Shown: positions 1 to 10,929 of the stretch, in pieces
Position numbering within the stretch: the first letter of the stretch is position 1
Layout: each line of letters starts with the position of its first letter
Source: Desulfosoma sp.
GTDB taxonomy: Bacteria; Desulfobacterota; Syntrophobacteria; Syntrophobacterales; DSM-9756
Length of the DNA: 64,000 nt
Direction: 5' to 3'
Assembly (NCBI GenBank): GCA_037481875.1
Contig: JBBFKY010000008.1
Coordinates: forward strand, 90,691-154,690
Position numbers and translations under genes: made by a program
Notes under the pieces: model-generated
What the model was told of the DNA's origin: nothing
The model's database searches: none
Seen by the model: the letters and a program-made list of their open reading frames with translations, nothing else

Positions 1-1
1 T

Positions 2-2466
<2,465 letters not shown>

Positions 2467-2497
2467 GCCTTTTCTTGAAAGACGGAAAGGAAAAGAT

Positions 2498-2782
2498 ATG
2501 CAAAAGAAGCGAGTGCATGTGTGGATTTCAGGCAGAGTGCAAGGGGTTTTTTACAGAGCCTATACACAGGACGCCGCTAGAACTTACGGAGTGACAGGAT
2601 GGGTTCGCAATCTGCCCGACGGACGGGTGGAAGCTGTCTTTGAAGGCGACGCTCCTGCTGTAGACGCCATGGTGCAATGGTGCCATCGAGGAAGTCCGCT
2701 AAGTCGGGTCGATGGCGTGGAAGTGCACGAAGAACCTTATCAGGGAGAATTCGCCGATTTCGGTGTGCGCTCATGGAGATGA
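2498..2782 (+). CDS. acyP: Acylphosphatase
   Basis: A small cytosolic enzyme hydrolysing acyl-phosphate bonds. At 94 residues it is exactly family length. The signature GRVQGVFYR carries the substrate-binding arginine, and GWVRNLPDGRVE carries the catalytic asparagine. An AAAGGAAAAG stretch precedes the ATG at ribosome-binding distance. It lies 31 nt after ligA and 4 nt before the next small membrane-protein gene, so it is likely part of the ligA operon. Confidence 0.95.
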   Translation: MQKKRVHVWISGRVQGVFYRAYTQDAARTYGVTGWVRNLPDGRVEAVFEGDAPAVDAMVQWCHRGSPLSRVDGVEVHEEPYQGEFADFGVRSWR

Positions 2783-2786
2783 AAAC

Positions 2787-3119
2787 ATGAACGATATGTG
2801 GTCTAAGCTCATCGGTTTTCTCAAGGAATACAACATGACCAAGGCCGGTGAAGCTTTGCGGAATGTGGATTGGTCCCAACTCCTTCGAGAACCTCTGTTT
2901 TGGCTTGCCGTCATCGCCTTTCTCGGCTGGGTGCTGTGGAAAAAGGCTTTGCGCAGCCTTTTGGTGGCCTGTTCCCTTGTGGTCTTTGTGGTCCTGCTGC
3001 ATTACACGCTGCCGCCTCCCGGGGAAGCCATGACCCTGCAAAAACTTTTGCCGTTCGCCGGAGGATGCCTGGGATTGCTTGCCGTTAACATCTATTTTCT
3101 CATTATTCGCAACGGTTAG
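2787..3119 (+). CDS. Small integral membrane protein of unknown function
   Basis: 110 residues. An amphipathic N-terminal segment of about 35 residues precedes three hydrophobic stretches (about 38-52, 55-72 and 88-107), so it should be a membrane protein with little soluble mass. I recognise no family. The ATG at 2787 follows the acyP stop by 4 nt; a longer in-frame version would overlap acyP heavily. Its stop codon interlocks with the tilS stop on the other strand in the tetranucleotide TTAG (3116-3119). Confidence 0.7.
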   Translation: MNDMWSKLIGFLKEYNMTKAGEALRNVDWSQLLREPLFWLAVIAFLGWVLWKKALRSLLVACSLVVFVVLLHYTLPPPGEAMTLQKLLPFAGGCLGLLAVNIYFLIIRNG

Positions 3120-4705
3120 TCCCAAGGTCGCCAGTGAATCTTCAAAATCCTTTGCGTGCGCTCGGTGACCTTGACCCGATCGTCCAAACGATGGCCGACA
3201 ACCCAACAGATCTTTTCCTGGTCACAGACCAGCGGAACACGACGACGAGCGCTGCGAGGCACTTTGGCGTCTGTAAAAAAGTCCTGCAACTTCTTAGAAC
3301 CTCTGGCACCCACAGGACGAAATCGATCGCCGGGTTCAAAGGAACGCACGACAAGAGGCCAACGTAGGGTGTCGGCATCCATCACCGCTGTGAAAGCATC
3401 CTCCATGCCTGGCCGTCCATCCATAAACCGGGCGATCCTAAAAAATACATCGCCTGAACCCTTCTTTTCGTTGTGATGACCATGCATGGTGGGCTCTATC
3501 TTTTCACCTTCTTCAAAGTCTCGCCAAGCCCCGCCATCGGCACGGCCTTTGCCGGACATGGATCCTTTGAAGGAAGGGCATGTCCCTACCAAATCGTCAA
3601 CAAGAATCGCTTGTTCTATTTGGATTTCCCCTTGAAACTCCTGGAGCGGGTAGCGACCGGGAGCCCAAAATTCATGACGCTTTAAGAACGCTGTATTGGG
3701 GGCCCGATTTGTGAGCACCAAAGTCGTTCCTTCCTTCACGGCACGAATCCCCGAAGGAAGCTTGACTTCTCGACCGGACGAAGACCGCCTCAGCAAACCT
3801 TCAAGCATTCTCAGATGCACAGCGAAGATGCCGAAAGAATAGCCCATCTTTTCCAGAGCTCTTTGAAACACTCTTATTGACAAAGCCTCGGGGAGTGCCC
3901 TCATTTTCAAAACGTCCAAGACCACAGTCTCGGTGTCTTGAACACACACCAGCTCCTTCCAGGCTTGGGTTACCTGATTTTCCCAGTAGGCTTCCTCTTG
4001 AGCGACCTGCTCGGCATGACGGCATAAAGTTTCACGAATCCTTGGGTGAAAGATCTCTTCCAAGAGTGGAATCACTTCCAGGCGGACACGATTCCTTTGG
4101 CAAAATCCTCTAAAATTTGTGGCATCCTGCCGAAAAGGGATGGCCTTTGCTTTCAGATAATCGAGAATTTCGCCTCGATGCGCCCACAACAGAGGACGCA
4201 CGAGACCTTCCGATGTCTTGGGCCGCATGCCTTGCATGCCCGAAGGACCTGTCCCACGACACAAGCGCAAAAGGATTTCCTCGGCCTGATCGTCCGCCGT
4301 ATGCCCTAGAGCGATCCGATGAACTTCACCCCGGCTTAAAAAGTCCAAAAAAAATTCTCGACGGCATTGCCGCGCCGCCATCTCTAATGAAACTCCCTGC
4401 CGGGTTTGAACCCGCCGTACATCCCCGAAGCCCACAAGAACTTTACAACCGAGATGTGATGCAAGATCGAGGACAAAAAGCCGGTCCTTGGCGGAATCTT
4501 CCCCGCGCAGTTCGTGATCGAAATGCAAGACCTTGAGGGTTCGGTAGGAAAGGACCTTCTTAAGCGATAAAAGGACGTGCAGCAGCGCCACGGAATCCGG
4601 ACCTCCAGATACCGCAACACCGACGATCATTGAGGGATCCACCAAGTGATGGCGTTGAATGAACTGAAGTGTGCGACGTTCAAAAGGATGAAAACTTTGC
4701 GTCAC
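3116..4705 (-). CDS. tilS: tRNA(Ile)-lysidine synthase TilS
   Basis: ATP-dependent enzyme that converts the wobble cytidine of the CAU-anticodon tRNA-Ile to lysidine. The N-type PP-loop SGGPDSVALLHVL near residue 35 and the downstream GHTADDQAEEILLRL helix are diagnostic. The C-terminal region (RWPLVVRSFEPGDRFRP, SKKLQDFFTDAKVP) matches the TilS C-terminal substrate domain. At 529 residues it is somewhat longer than usual, with the extra length between the catalytic and C-terminal domains. I choose the GTG at 4705, which overlaps the upstream gene's stop as GTGA; a longer version would overlap that gene by about 100 nt. Confidence 0.95.
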   Translation of the reverse strand: MTQSFHPFERRTLQFIQRHHLVDPSMIVGVAVSGGPDSVALLHVLLSLKKVLSYRTLKVLHFDHELRGEDSAKDRLFVLDLASHLGCKVLVGFGDVRRVQTRQGVSLEMAARQCRREFFLDFLSRGEVHRIALGHTADDQAEEILLRLCRGTGPSGMQGMRPKTSEGLVRPLLWAHRGEILDYLKAKAIPFRQDATNFRGFCQRNRVRLEVIPLLEEIFHPRIRETLCRHAEQVAQEEAYWENQVTQAWKELVCVQDTETVVLDVLKMRALPEALSIRVFQRALEKMGYSFGIFAVHLRMLEGLLRRSSSGREVKLPSGIRAVKEGTTLVLTNRAPNTAFLKRHEFWAPGRYPLQEFQGEIQIEQAILVDDLVGTCPSFKGSMSGKGRADGGAWRDFEEGEKIEPTMHGHHNEKKGSGDVFFRIARFMDGRPGMEDAFTAVMDADTLRWPLVVRSFEPGDRFRPVGARGSKKLQDFFTDAKVPRSARRRVPLVCDQEKICWVVGHRLDDRVKVTERTQRILKIHWRPWD

Positions 4706-5535
4706 GTGTTGCCATCGGGTACCGTTGCCTGAGGCAGAGCCTCCTGGGGCACTGATCTGGAAGAACTCTCTGGGGTCACGTCCAGGAGCGGCACCGCGTC
4801 CTTCCACTTCTTTCCTCGAACAAGAAGCTTCCCGTCCCGGTTGAGCACCGTGTTGTCCTCAAGAATGACCAATCCATACTTATCGGCCACTTGGGATTTG
4901 TAGTGGTATTCCATGGATCGTTTGCGCAGCTTGTAATTTAACACGAGGTACACCAAGGCAAAAAAACATGTTGCCGCCAATAGAGCTGCACCGACCATGA
5001 GGGCCACACGGACGGTGTGTTCCCCGATTTCGCCGATGACGCGAAGCACCACGTCCAGGTTGTAAACAACGCCGATGGCAGCCGCCAAAAGGACCAATAG
5101 GCCCAGGTAGGGAAGCTTCTGCATCCAGGCCACCAAAGCGGCCAGTTTGTAAACCTTGGCGTCCTGAACCGAGGCTTCCGGGGAATCTTTATCCACGTGG
5201 CTCGATTCATTGGCTCCACCATGCCCGACAAAGTAGCGGTTAAAACCCACCACTACAGTCCCCAAAAGAAAGCTCACAGCCACCGGGGCGAGAAAGGCCA
5301 CGAGAAAGTAGACCTTCCAAGGAAAGTGTCGTTCCACGGGCCCGAAACGATCATAACCGTCCGTTCCCAGTTGGTAGAGCCAGCAGGCAACAAAAATGCC
5401 CACCTCCATCCAGGCAAGAAAAATGAGGTATTTACGAAAGAGCTCCTTACGCTCCGCATCGTCAAACAGGGCGGCGATGCCGCCGACGCTTTTCCTGACC
5501 TTCGGTTCAGTTCCATCCATGGTGTAAGCCCGCAT
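4702..5535 (-). CDS. Uncharacterised multi-pass membrane protein
   Basis: 277 residues with about four transmembrane segments: AWMEVGIFVACWLY, FLVAFLAPVAVSFLLG, YLGLLVLLAAAIGVVY and ALMVGAALLAATCFFALVYLVL. A hydrophilic C-terminal tail of about 80 residues follows. No family is recognised. The ATG at 5535 is preferred because AGGGA lies about 5 nt upstream; a GTG at 5550 is an in-frame alternative. It ends in a GTGA overlap with tilS, so the two genes are coupled even though nothing links their functions. Confidence 0.8.
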   Translation of the reverse strand: MRAYTMDGTEPKVRKSVGGIAALFDDAERKELFRKYLIFLAWMEVGIFVACWLYQLGTDGYDRFGPVERHFPWKVYFLVAFLAPVAVSFLLGTVVVGFNRYFVGHGGANESSHVDKDSPEASVQDAKVYKLAALVAWMQKLPYLGLLVLLAAAIGVVYNLDVVLRVIGEIGEHTVRVALMVGAALLAATCFFALVYLVLNYKLRKRSMEYHYKSQVADKYGLVILEDNTVLNRDGKLLVRGKKWKDAVPLLDVTPESSSRSVPQEALPQATVPDGNT

Positions 5536-5965
5536 TGATCCCTGTGCCACAAAGTCTATTCACCCGATTGATACACCTTACCAAAACCCTATCCACAGGG
5601 TCAACCGGGAAACCGCTCTTTGGGCGATATCGAAAGACGGCCTATGTAGGGGCATGCCGACTTGTGCACCCCTATCGTCATCCATCCCGGCGGTTCTGGG
5701 ACGGAACATCGGTCCGCCCCTAAGATTCTTGCCTGTGCTGGTCAACACATGAGACAGACCATCCAAAAACTTCGGCATGCCGCAAGGACACATCGGTTCG
5801 ACCCTACAGTTCCTAGAAGTGCTGGTGGAAACATGCGTCCGTCCCAACGAGGGGTTGTCCGAGGAAAGGTTATTTGCTCTTTGGCACGGCCCAACACCTG
5901 TGATAAGAAAACGACTTCCAAGCTTAAAAACCATCAAGCCAATGGGAAAGGACGAGGAGCACGTC
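5536..5965. other. Noncoding interval with degenerate palindromic repeats
   Basis: 430 nt between the divergent membrane-protein gene and purC, with no credible gene. It holds several decayed copies of the GGGCGGAC/GTCCGCCC repeat: 5646-5675 (GTAGGGGCATGCCG...CACCCCTAT), 5698-5720, 5785-5809 and 5827-5847. The purC promoter must lie here, but I cannot place a convincing -35/-10 pair. Confidence 0.6.
5698..5720. repeat. Intergenic palindromic repeat (GGGACGGA...TCCGCCCC)
   Basis: An imperfect inverted repeat in which GGGACGGA pairs with GGTCCGCCCC around a short loop, flanked by TAAG. It resembles the copies at 10180, 22515 and 22603, so it belongs to a dispersed REP-like family. Confidence 0.6.
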
Positions 5966-6865
5966 ATGCAGAGGGTGGCCTTGTTTGAAACGCATTTTCC
6001 ATCTCTCAAACTCAAATCTCGAGGTAAAGTGCGCGACATCTACGACCTTGGAGATTCTCTGGTCATCGTCGCCACGGATCGTATTTCGGCCTTTGATGTA
6101 GTGATGCGCACAGCCGTTCCGGACAAGGGGAGGATCCTCACGGCGCTCTCTCTCTTTTGGTTCGATTTTTTAAAGGACACAGTCGACAATCACCTCTTGC
6201 ACACAGATGTCCACGCTTTTCCCGAATCGTGCGCACCCTATGCCGATACCCTTCGGGATCGCTCCATGTGGGTCAAAAAAGCCGAACCTCTTCCCGTAGA
6301 ATGCATCGTTCGAGGGTACCTGGTAGGATCGGGTTGGAAAGATTACCAAAAAACAGGATCCGTGTGCGGCATTCCATTACCAAAAGGTCTTCGACTGGCC
6401 GAAAAATTGCCCGAACCCATTTTCACGCCGTCCACCAAGGCGGAGCAGGGTGCCCACGACGAAAATATTTCTTTTGATCAAATGACGGATCGCATCGGTA
6501 GGGATCTGGCCGCGCGTGTGCGTGACTTAAGCCTGAGTATCTACGACAAAGCCGCCGCATACGCTTTGAGCAAAGGCATCATTTTGGCCGATACCAAGTT
6601 GGAATTCGGTCTCGCCGACGGTCATCTGATCCTTATCGATGAAGTTCTGACGCCCGACTCCAGCCGGTTCTGGCCTGCGGATCGATACCGCATAGGCTCA
6701 AACCCTGAAAGTTTCGACAAGCAATATCTTCGGGATTACTTGGTGGACATTGGATGGACACCGGAACAGCCGGCGCCGGAACTGCCTGAAACGGTGGTGC
6801 AAAACACCCGAAGCCGTTACCTGGAAGCCTTGGAGCGACTGACAGGCCACGGCCTTAGCCTGTAA
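5966..6865 (+). CDS. purC: Phosphoribosylaminoimidazole-succinocarboxamide synthase (SAICAR synthetase)
   Basis: Purine biosynthesis enzyme joining CAIR and aspartate with ATP. 299 residues of the longer, yeast-like type. Recognisable motifs are [13 protein letters not shown] (nucleotide loop), [30 protein letters not shown], the FTPSTKAE segment, DTKLEFG and [13 protein letters not shown]. The ATG at 5966 has GAGGAG about 6 nt upstream, and homologues start here; the open frame extends 63 codons further up into repeat DNA, which I consider noncoding. The next gene starts 6 nt after the stop, so purC probably heads the following operon. Confidence 0.96.
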   Translation: MQRVALFETHFPSLKLKSRGKVRDIYDLGDSLVIVATDRISAFDVVMRTAVPDKGRILTALSLFWFDFLKDTVDNHLLHTDVHAFPESCAPYADTLRDRSMWVKKAEPLPVECIVRGYLVGSGWKDYQKTGSVCGIPLPKGLRLAEKLPEPIFTPSTKAEQGAHDENISFDQMTDRIGRDLAARVRDLSLSIYDKAAAYALSKGIILADTKLEFGLADGHLILIDEVLTPDSSRFWPADRYRIGSNPESFDKQYLRDYLVDIGWTPEQPAPELPETVVQNTRSRYLEALERLTGHGLSL

Positions 6866-6871
6866 AAACTC

Positions 6872-7894
6872 ATGGAATCCAAGCGTCTCGTTTCCGCTCC
6901 CTTGTCTCAGATAGACTGGGAAGACCACACCTTTGCCGTTCCATCTTATGTGCCGGACGAAAGGCTGGAGCAATCGCTCGAAACGTGTGGAGTCCTCACA
7001 CCTCCGACTCTATGGGAAAAGACGCCACATCGTTTCGTTATCCTTGATGGGTTCAAAAGGCTTTTCTGGTTGCGGTGCCGGTGCGATCATGTGCAGGCTT
7101 TGGTCCATCCAACAGATGCCGAACACAGAAAGCTTCTGGCTTTTCGGCTTGAAACCAAGATGTTTTCCAGGCCTTTGAATCTGGCGGAAAAAGTTCATAT
7201 TGTCGCCAAGTACGCCACACTGACCACACAAGAGGACCTGCAGCGAAGGATTTGCCCGACCTTGGGAATATCCGGTGCTGCCGATACCCTACCTCGATGG
7301 TGCTCCATCGCCACATGGCCTTCAAACCACCTTGCCGCTTTGGCTCAAGAGCTTATCGCCGACAAAACGGCTCTTCTGTTGACTTCCGTCTCTCATACGG
7401 ATCGAGAGGCTTTTCTGGACCTCATACAAACTCTACGCTGCAGTGCCAGTCTTCAGGTGGAAATTCTTGAGCGGTGCAAGGATATTGCCCAACGAGACGG
7501 AGTGACATGGCAGACACTCCTTTCGGCTTCGGAAATCCAAAACATTGTGAAAGATCCTGAACGGAATCGCCGCGAAAAAACAGCCGCTGTCCGTGAACTC
7601 CTGAAGCAATGGCGTTTTCCACGGTTATGGAAAAAAATGACCGCCATCCAAAATGCCATTGCCCAGATGAGCTTGCCTTCCAACATGTCCCTTGCGCCTC
7701 CTGCGTATCTGGAAGGCGAGGTATGGGAACTGAAGGTACACTTTCGTCACCCTGAGGCCCTGGCCGCCTCTGTTCAGAAAGCGGCGTCTCTTGCCCAATC
7801 CCAGGAATTCCAAAATCTTTTTCATCTTGTGGATCATCCCGTCGCCTTCCATGAAGACGAACCTACACCCTTTCTTTTCACCCGTCATCCATGA
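6872..7894 (+). CDS. ParB-like N-terminal-domain protein
   Basis: 340 residues. The N-terminal about 115 residues look like a ParB/Spo0J-type nuclease-fold domain: an SQIDWED start strand, a pattern of listing alternatives to reach a target (ERLEQSLETCGVLTPP), and VILDGFKRL in place of the usual GxRR box, followed by LNLAEKVHIVAKY. The remainder is helical and contains no clear HTH. It follows purC by 6 nt and its stop precedes the radical SAM gene, so it is cotranscribed with that gene. A segregation role is unlikely in this context; an adaptor or regulator for the radical SAM protein is more plausible but is inference. Confidence 0.7.
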   Translation: MESKRLVSAPLSQIDWEDHTFAVPSYVPDERLEQSLETCGVLTPPTLWEKTPHRFVILDGFKRLFWLRCRCDHVQALVHPTDAEHRKLLAFRLETKMFSRPLNLAEKVHIVAKYATLTTQEDLQRRICPTLGISGAADTLPRWCSIATWPSNHLAALAQELIADKTALLLTSVSHTDREAFLDLIQTLRCSASLQVEILERCKDIAQRDGVTWQTLLSASEIQNIVKDPERNRREKTAAVRELLKQWRFPRLWKKMTAIQNAIAQMSLPSNMSLAPPAYLEGEVWELKVHFRHPEALAASVQKAASLAQSQEFQNLFHLVDHPVAFHEDEPTPFLFTRHP

Positions 7895-7898
7895 AGGC

Positions 7899-9023
7899 AT
7901 GAAACCGACCGTTCGAAATCCCATCACCTCCCTTGTTGTGGAAAAGGCCGTCGCCTCCAGCCCCATCGTTCGTACCCTGCTGGAAAGATTGCCATCCATT
8001 CCTGTGGTCTATGTGGACAAGGTGGCGGAGACCCAAGAAAAAATTCCGGGTCTTTTGGAGGTCGTTCATTACAAGGGACGATTTTGGCGAAACTGTCCGG
8101 GAACCAAAATCTATGAATGTTGTGGATACCAGATCGTCCATATTGGCACGCAATGCAGCCTGGATTGCACCTATTGCATCTTGCAAGCCTACTTTGAAAG
8201 TCCCAATTTGAGGATCTTTGGAAACCTAGACGACCTGCTGGCAGAAGTGCAGGCAGTTACGGCGTCCTCACCCCAACGCTTGCTTCGAGCCGGCACCGGA
8301 GAATTCACAGACTCCTTGCTCCTGGACCCTTGGACGGGTTTGTCCCAGCACTTGGTCCCCCTGTTTGGGCAAATCCCCAACGCCGTTCTAGAATTGAAAA
8401 CGAAAACCGATCATGTGTCACAACTCAAGGGCTTAGACCATCGAGGTCACACCCTGGTCTCGTGGTCCCTTAATGCCGAGGAGATCATCCGCACGCAAGA
8501 ACCCCGCGCCGCTCCATTAAAGGCTCGGCTGCACGCCGCGCAACAATGCGCTCAATGGGGATACTTTTTAGGGTTTCACTTTGATCCCATGATTGATTAT
8601 CCAGGATGGCGCGAAGGGTACCGACGCACTTTGCAGGCGCTTTTTGAAGCTGTTGACCCTGCCAAAGTGGTGTGGATCAGCTTAGGGGCTTTTCGGTTCA
8701 TGCCCGATTTGAAAGCCATCATTGAACGGCATCATCCCAAAAGCCGCATAGTCACCGGAGAATTCATTCGCGGACTGGACGGTAAGATGCGCTATTTTCG
8801 AGACATCCGCCTAGAGCTTTACCAATGGATGGTTGAACAACTTCTGGGCTGGGATTCAAACCTGTGCGTCTACCTGTGCATGGAAGGACCTTGGATCTGG
8901 AAGCATGTCTTCGGACAAGAGCCTGCATGCAAAGGGGGACTTCCTGCCCTTTTGGACAAAGCCGTTAAGGAACGCATGGGGATCGAGCCAATGACGCACG
9001 GAGGAGACAATGCCCTTGAATGA
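7899..9023 (+). CDS. Spore photoproduct lyase (SplB)-like radical SAM protein
   Basis: 374 residues. The Cys triad CSLDCTYC at 86-93 has the unusual CxxxCxxC spacing that binds the radical-SAM 4Fe-4S cluster. It is embedded in QIVHIGTQCSLDCTYCILQ, which is typical of the SPL family. YKGRFWRNCPGTK precedes it, and GTGEFTDSLLLD and MIDYPGWREGYRRT follow. Such proteins are common outside spore formers, so photoproduct repair is not assured. I chose the ATG at 7899, just after the upstream stop; an in-frame ATG at 7851 is possible. It overlaps the next gene by 14 nt. Confidence 0.85.
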   Translation: MKPTVRNPITSLVVEKAVASSPIVRTLLERLPSIPVVYVDKVAETQEKIPGLLEVVHYKGRFWRNCPGTKIYECCGYQIVHIGTQCSLDCTYCILQAYFESPNLRIFGNLDDLLAEVQAVTASSPQRLLRAGTGEFTDSLLLDPWTGLSQHLVPLFGQIPNAVLELKTKTDHVSQLKGLDHRGHTLVSWSLNAEEIIRTQEPRAAPLKARLHAAQQCAQWGYFLGFHFDPMIDYPGWREGYRRTLQALFEAVDPAKVVWISLGAFRFMPDLKAIIERHHPKSRIVTGEFIRGLDGKMRYFRDIRLELYQWMVEQLLGWDSNLCVYLCMEGPWIWKHVFGQEPACKGGLPALLDKAVKERMGIEPMTHGGDNALE

Positions 9024-10041
9024 AAACGATAAACGGGCGGTTCTTTCCTGGAATACCCATGTGTCCGGCAAGGTGCCCTTGGGGCTGCAGAAGACACGGG
9101 ACACACGGAGTGCAGTGCTTCAAGCCTTTGGAGATGAACTTGTCGGGCTCACGCCGCACATCAGCCTCGAGACGACCTTTAGGGACACAAATGATTTACC
9201 GGCCTTTTTTGTTGGAAACGGCTGGATATGGCACGCCGCCCCGTCAGGAGCTGAATTCAGGCCGTTTCTTGAAACTCTGGCCCTTTTTCACGAGAGGTCG
9301 GCAGAGTCGTTTCCTTCATCGGAAAAGGAACAAAAGGGATCGTTTCAGCAAAGGAAACCCGATCTGTGGGATAGGCTTCAAGGACTGCAAAAGCCTACGG
9401 AGCTTTTGGTGTTTACGGCCTCTCAGTGCCCCCATTGCGCTCATATGCTTTTCGAACTAGGCCCTCTACCTTTCCTCTCCTCGTATCTGGTTATCCGTGT
9501 CCTGGACGCCTTGCTTTTCGCCGAAAAAGCTCAAGAGGCCGGCATTCGATCCGTTCCCACGATCCTTTACGGCGATCATTTTCGCTGGACGGGCCGTGTC
9601 GATCTGGCTCATGTCCTGGAAGTGGTCTGCCGTGATGAACACACAGAACTCTCGGCTGCTGCCGCCGTTCGTCTGCTTAAAGAAGGCAAAGCCAAAGAGT
9701 TGAGCCGACTCATGTTGACTTCTTCAAAAATTTGGAAAGATTTCGCTTCTGTGCTCACCCATGCCGAATGGTCGGTACGCCTGGGCGCTCTGGTAGTCCT
9801 CGAAGAATTGGCCGAGAAGAACGTTACCAGGGCTCGAGCCTATCTTCCGCTTCTGTGGGAAAACATGGACACCTTTTCAGCGGCGGTTCAAGGCGACGTG
9901 ATTTATGCCACTGGAATGGTCGGGGACTCGACCTGGGCTGAGACAGTCCTTCAATGGGCCCAAAAACATGCCCAGGACGCAGAGCTTCAAGAAGTGGCCG
10001 AAGAAACAATCAATATACTGAGAACAAAGCGCAGTCCGTGA
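9010..10041 (+). CDS. Thioredoxin-fold protein with CPHC site and HEAT-like tail
   Basis: 343 residues. Residues about 1-100 look like a degenerate first thioredoxin-like half. Residues about 128-215 form an active thioredoxin/glutaredoxin-like domain with the redox pair C140-P-H-C143 and the cis-proline loop SVPT (181-184). Residues about 215-340 are alpha-helical with repeats resembling HEAT units (WSVRLGALVVLEELAE and QGDVIYATGMVGD). The double-thioredoxin layout recalls protein disulfide oxidoreductases and the AhpF N-terminus. No signal peptide is seen, so it should be cytoplasmic. It overlaps the radical SAM gene and ends the purC operon. Confidence 0.75.
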   Translation: MPLNENDKRAVLSWNTHVSGKVPLGLQKTRDTRSAVLQAFGDELVGLTPHISLETTFRDTNDLPAFFVGNGWIWHAAPSGAEFRPFLETLALFHERSAESFPSSEKEQKGSFQQRKPDLWDRLQGLQKPTELLVFTASQCPHCAHMLFELGPLPFLSSYLVIRVLDALLFAEKAQEAGIRSVPTILYGDHFRWTGRVDLAHVLEVVCRDEHTELSAAAAVRLLKEGKAKELSRLMLTSSKIWKDFASVLTHAEWSVRLGALVVLEELAEKNVTRARAYLPLLWENMDTFSAAVQGDVIYATGMVGDSTWAETVLQWAQKHAQDAELQEVAEETINILRTKRSP

Positions 10042-10459
10042 TCCGTGTCGGCACCGTACGGTGATATCCTTGCGAGATTCTGGAGAAAGCCGTTTCTCTC
10101 CATCGTTTGTCATGGGAAAGAACCTTGGAGGGGTGGCCCCATGTGTCCGTCCCATATTCTCCTCGCACCAGGCAGTTGCGGGGCGGACACACCGGTCCGC
10201 CCCTACAAACCCTCGGACACAGGGATGAAGATGCCGAGACGCCCTTGGATAAAACTCCGAGACCTTTTGGGCCCGCTTCGAAAAATCAATCTTCTGCCTT
10301 AAAGCGGCTTTGGAGAGAAGGGCCCTTATCATTCAAGGCTATAAAGCAAGCTTCGTAAGAGATTCCTCATGGACGGCCGGGGTCTGAACTTCGCGGCGGA
10401 AGACCCCGGCACCAGACGGTGGACTCGGTTTTCAAGTGTGCGGCCTTTCCTTAACGGCA
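10042..10459. other. Noncoding interval with palindromic repeats
   Basis: 418 nt between the end of the thioredoxin-fold gene and the small Fe-S gene (convergent). I see no gene. It contains one near-perfect repeat hairpin (10180-10203) and a second, weaker copy at about 10130-10154 (GGGGTGGCCCCATGTGTCCGTCCC). Confidence 0.6.
10180..10203. repeat. Intergenic palindromic repeat, best-preserved GGGGCGGAC copy
   Basis: A perfect 9-bp inverted repeat, GGGGCGGAC/GTCCGCCCC, around a 6-nt loop (ACACCG), followed by TAC. It lies between convergent genes, where it could also act as a transcript end. Confidence 0.75.
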
Positions 10460-10660
10460 TTAAGCGGCTTTGCCCAGGAGCATATTTTCCAGGATTTCCC
10501 TCTTGGCCGCAAATTCCCCCGTAAACATGGGCGGGCAGGCTTTCAGCTCCACTTCCTTTTTGGCCAGCTTGGCGGCAAACGCCATGCACGTGGCCTCTCC
10601 ACATTCCTTGCAATTGGTCTTTGGTAAATGCTTGAGAATTTCCACGACGTTGAGCTTCAT
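10460..10660 (-). CDS. Small stand-alone [4Fe-4S] domain protein
   Basis: 66 residues almost entirely made of the four-Cys Fe-S domain found at the N-terminus of RnfB and in corrinoid Fe-S proteins: CKECGEATCMAFA followed by CPP about 17 residues on. That gives a C-x2-C-x4-C-x16-C pattern. A strong AGGAGGTGG precedes the ATG by about 5 nt, supporting real translation. A stand-alone version suggests a small electron carrier or a loose subunit. No neighbour points to a specific partner; the NtrC-type operon lies upstream on the same strand. Confidence 0.8.
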   Translation of the reverse strand: MKLNVVEILKHLPKTNCKECGEATCMAFAAKLAKKEVELKACPPMFTGEFAAKREILENMLLGKAA

Positions 10661-10929
10661 GCTTCCACCTCCTTCCCTTAAAATTCAGGGAGCAGCTTTT
10701 CGGGCGGCGCCTTCACGGCACCGCTGAAACCCGGTCAAAAGCGGAGGTCTTCGCCATGGAGCACGAGGGGAGAAAAACACTAAGGAGCCCAACTTCTGCA
10801 ACCGAAAAGCGACTCAAGGGATTGAACACATTGGTAACTTAACCGAAACCCTCAGGGCCGTCAACCCTGCCTCATGTCCTCCTAAAAACCGTGCACCGTT
10901 TCAAAAAAGGCTTTTAACCCTTGCCAAGG

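Noticed and set aside
5777..5965. N-terminal extension of purC by 63 codons
   Set aside because: The stretch is repeat DNA, while the ATG at 5966 has GAGGAG upstream and matches the family start.
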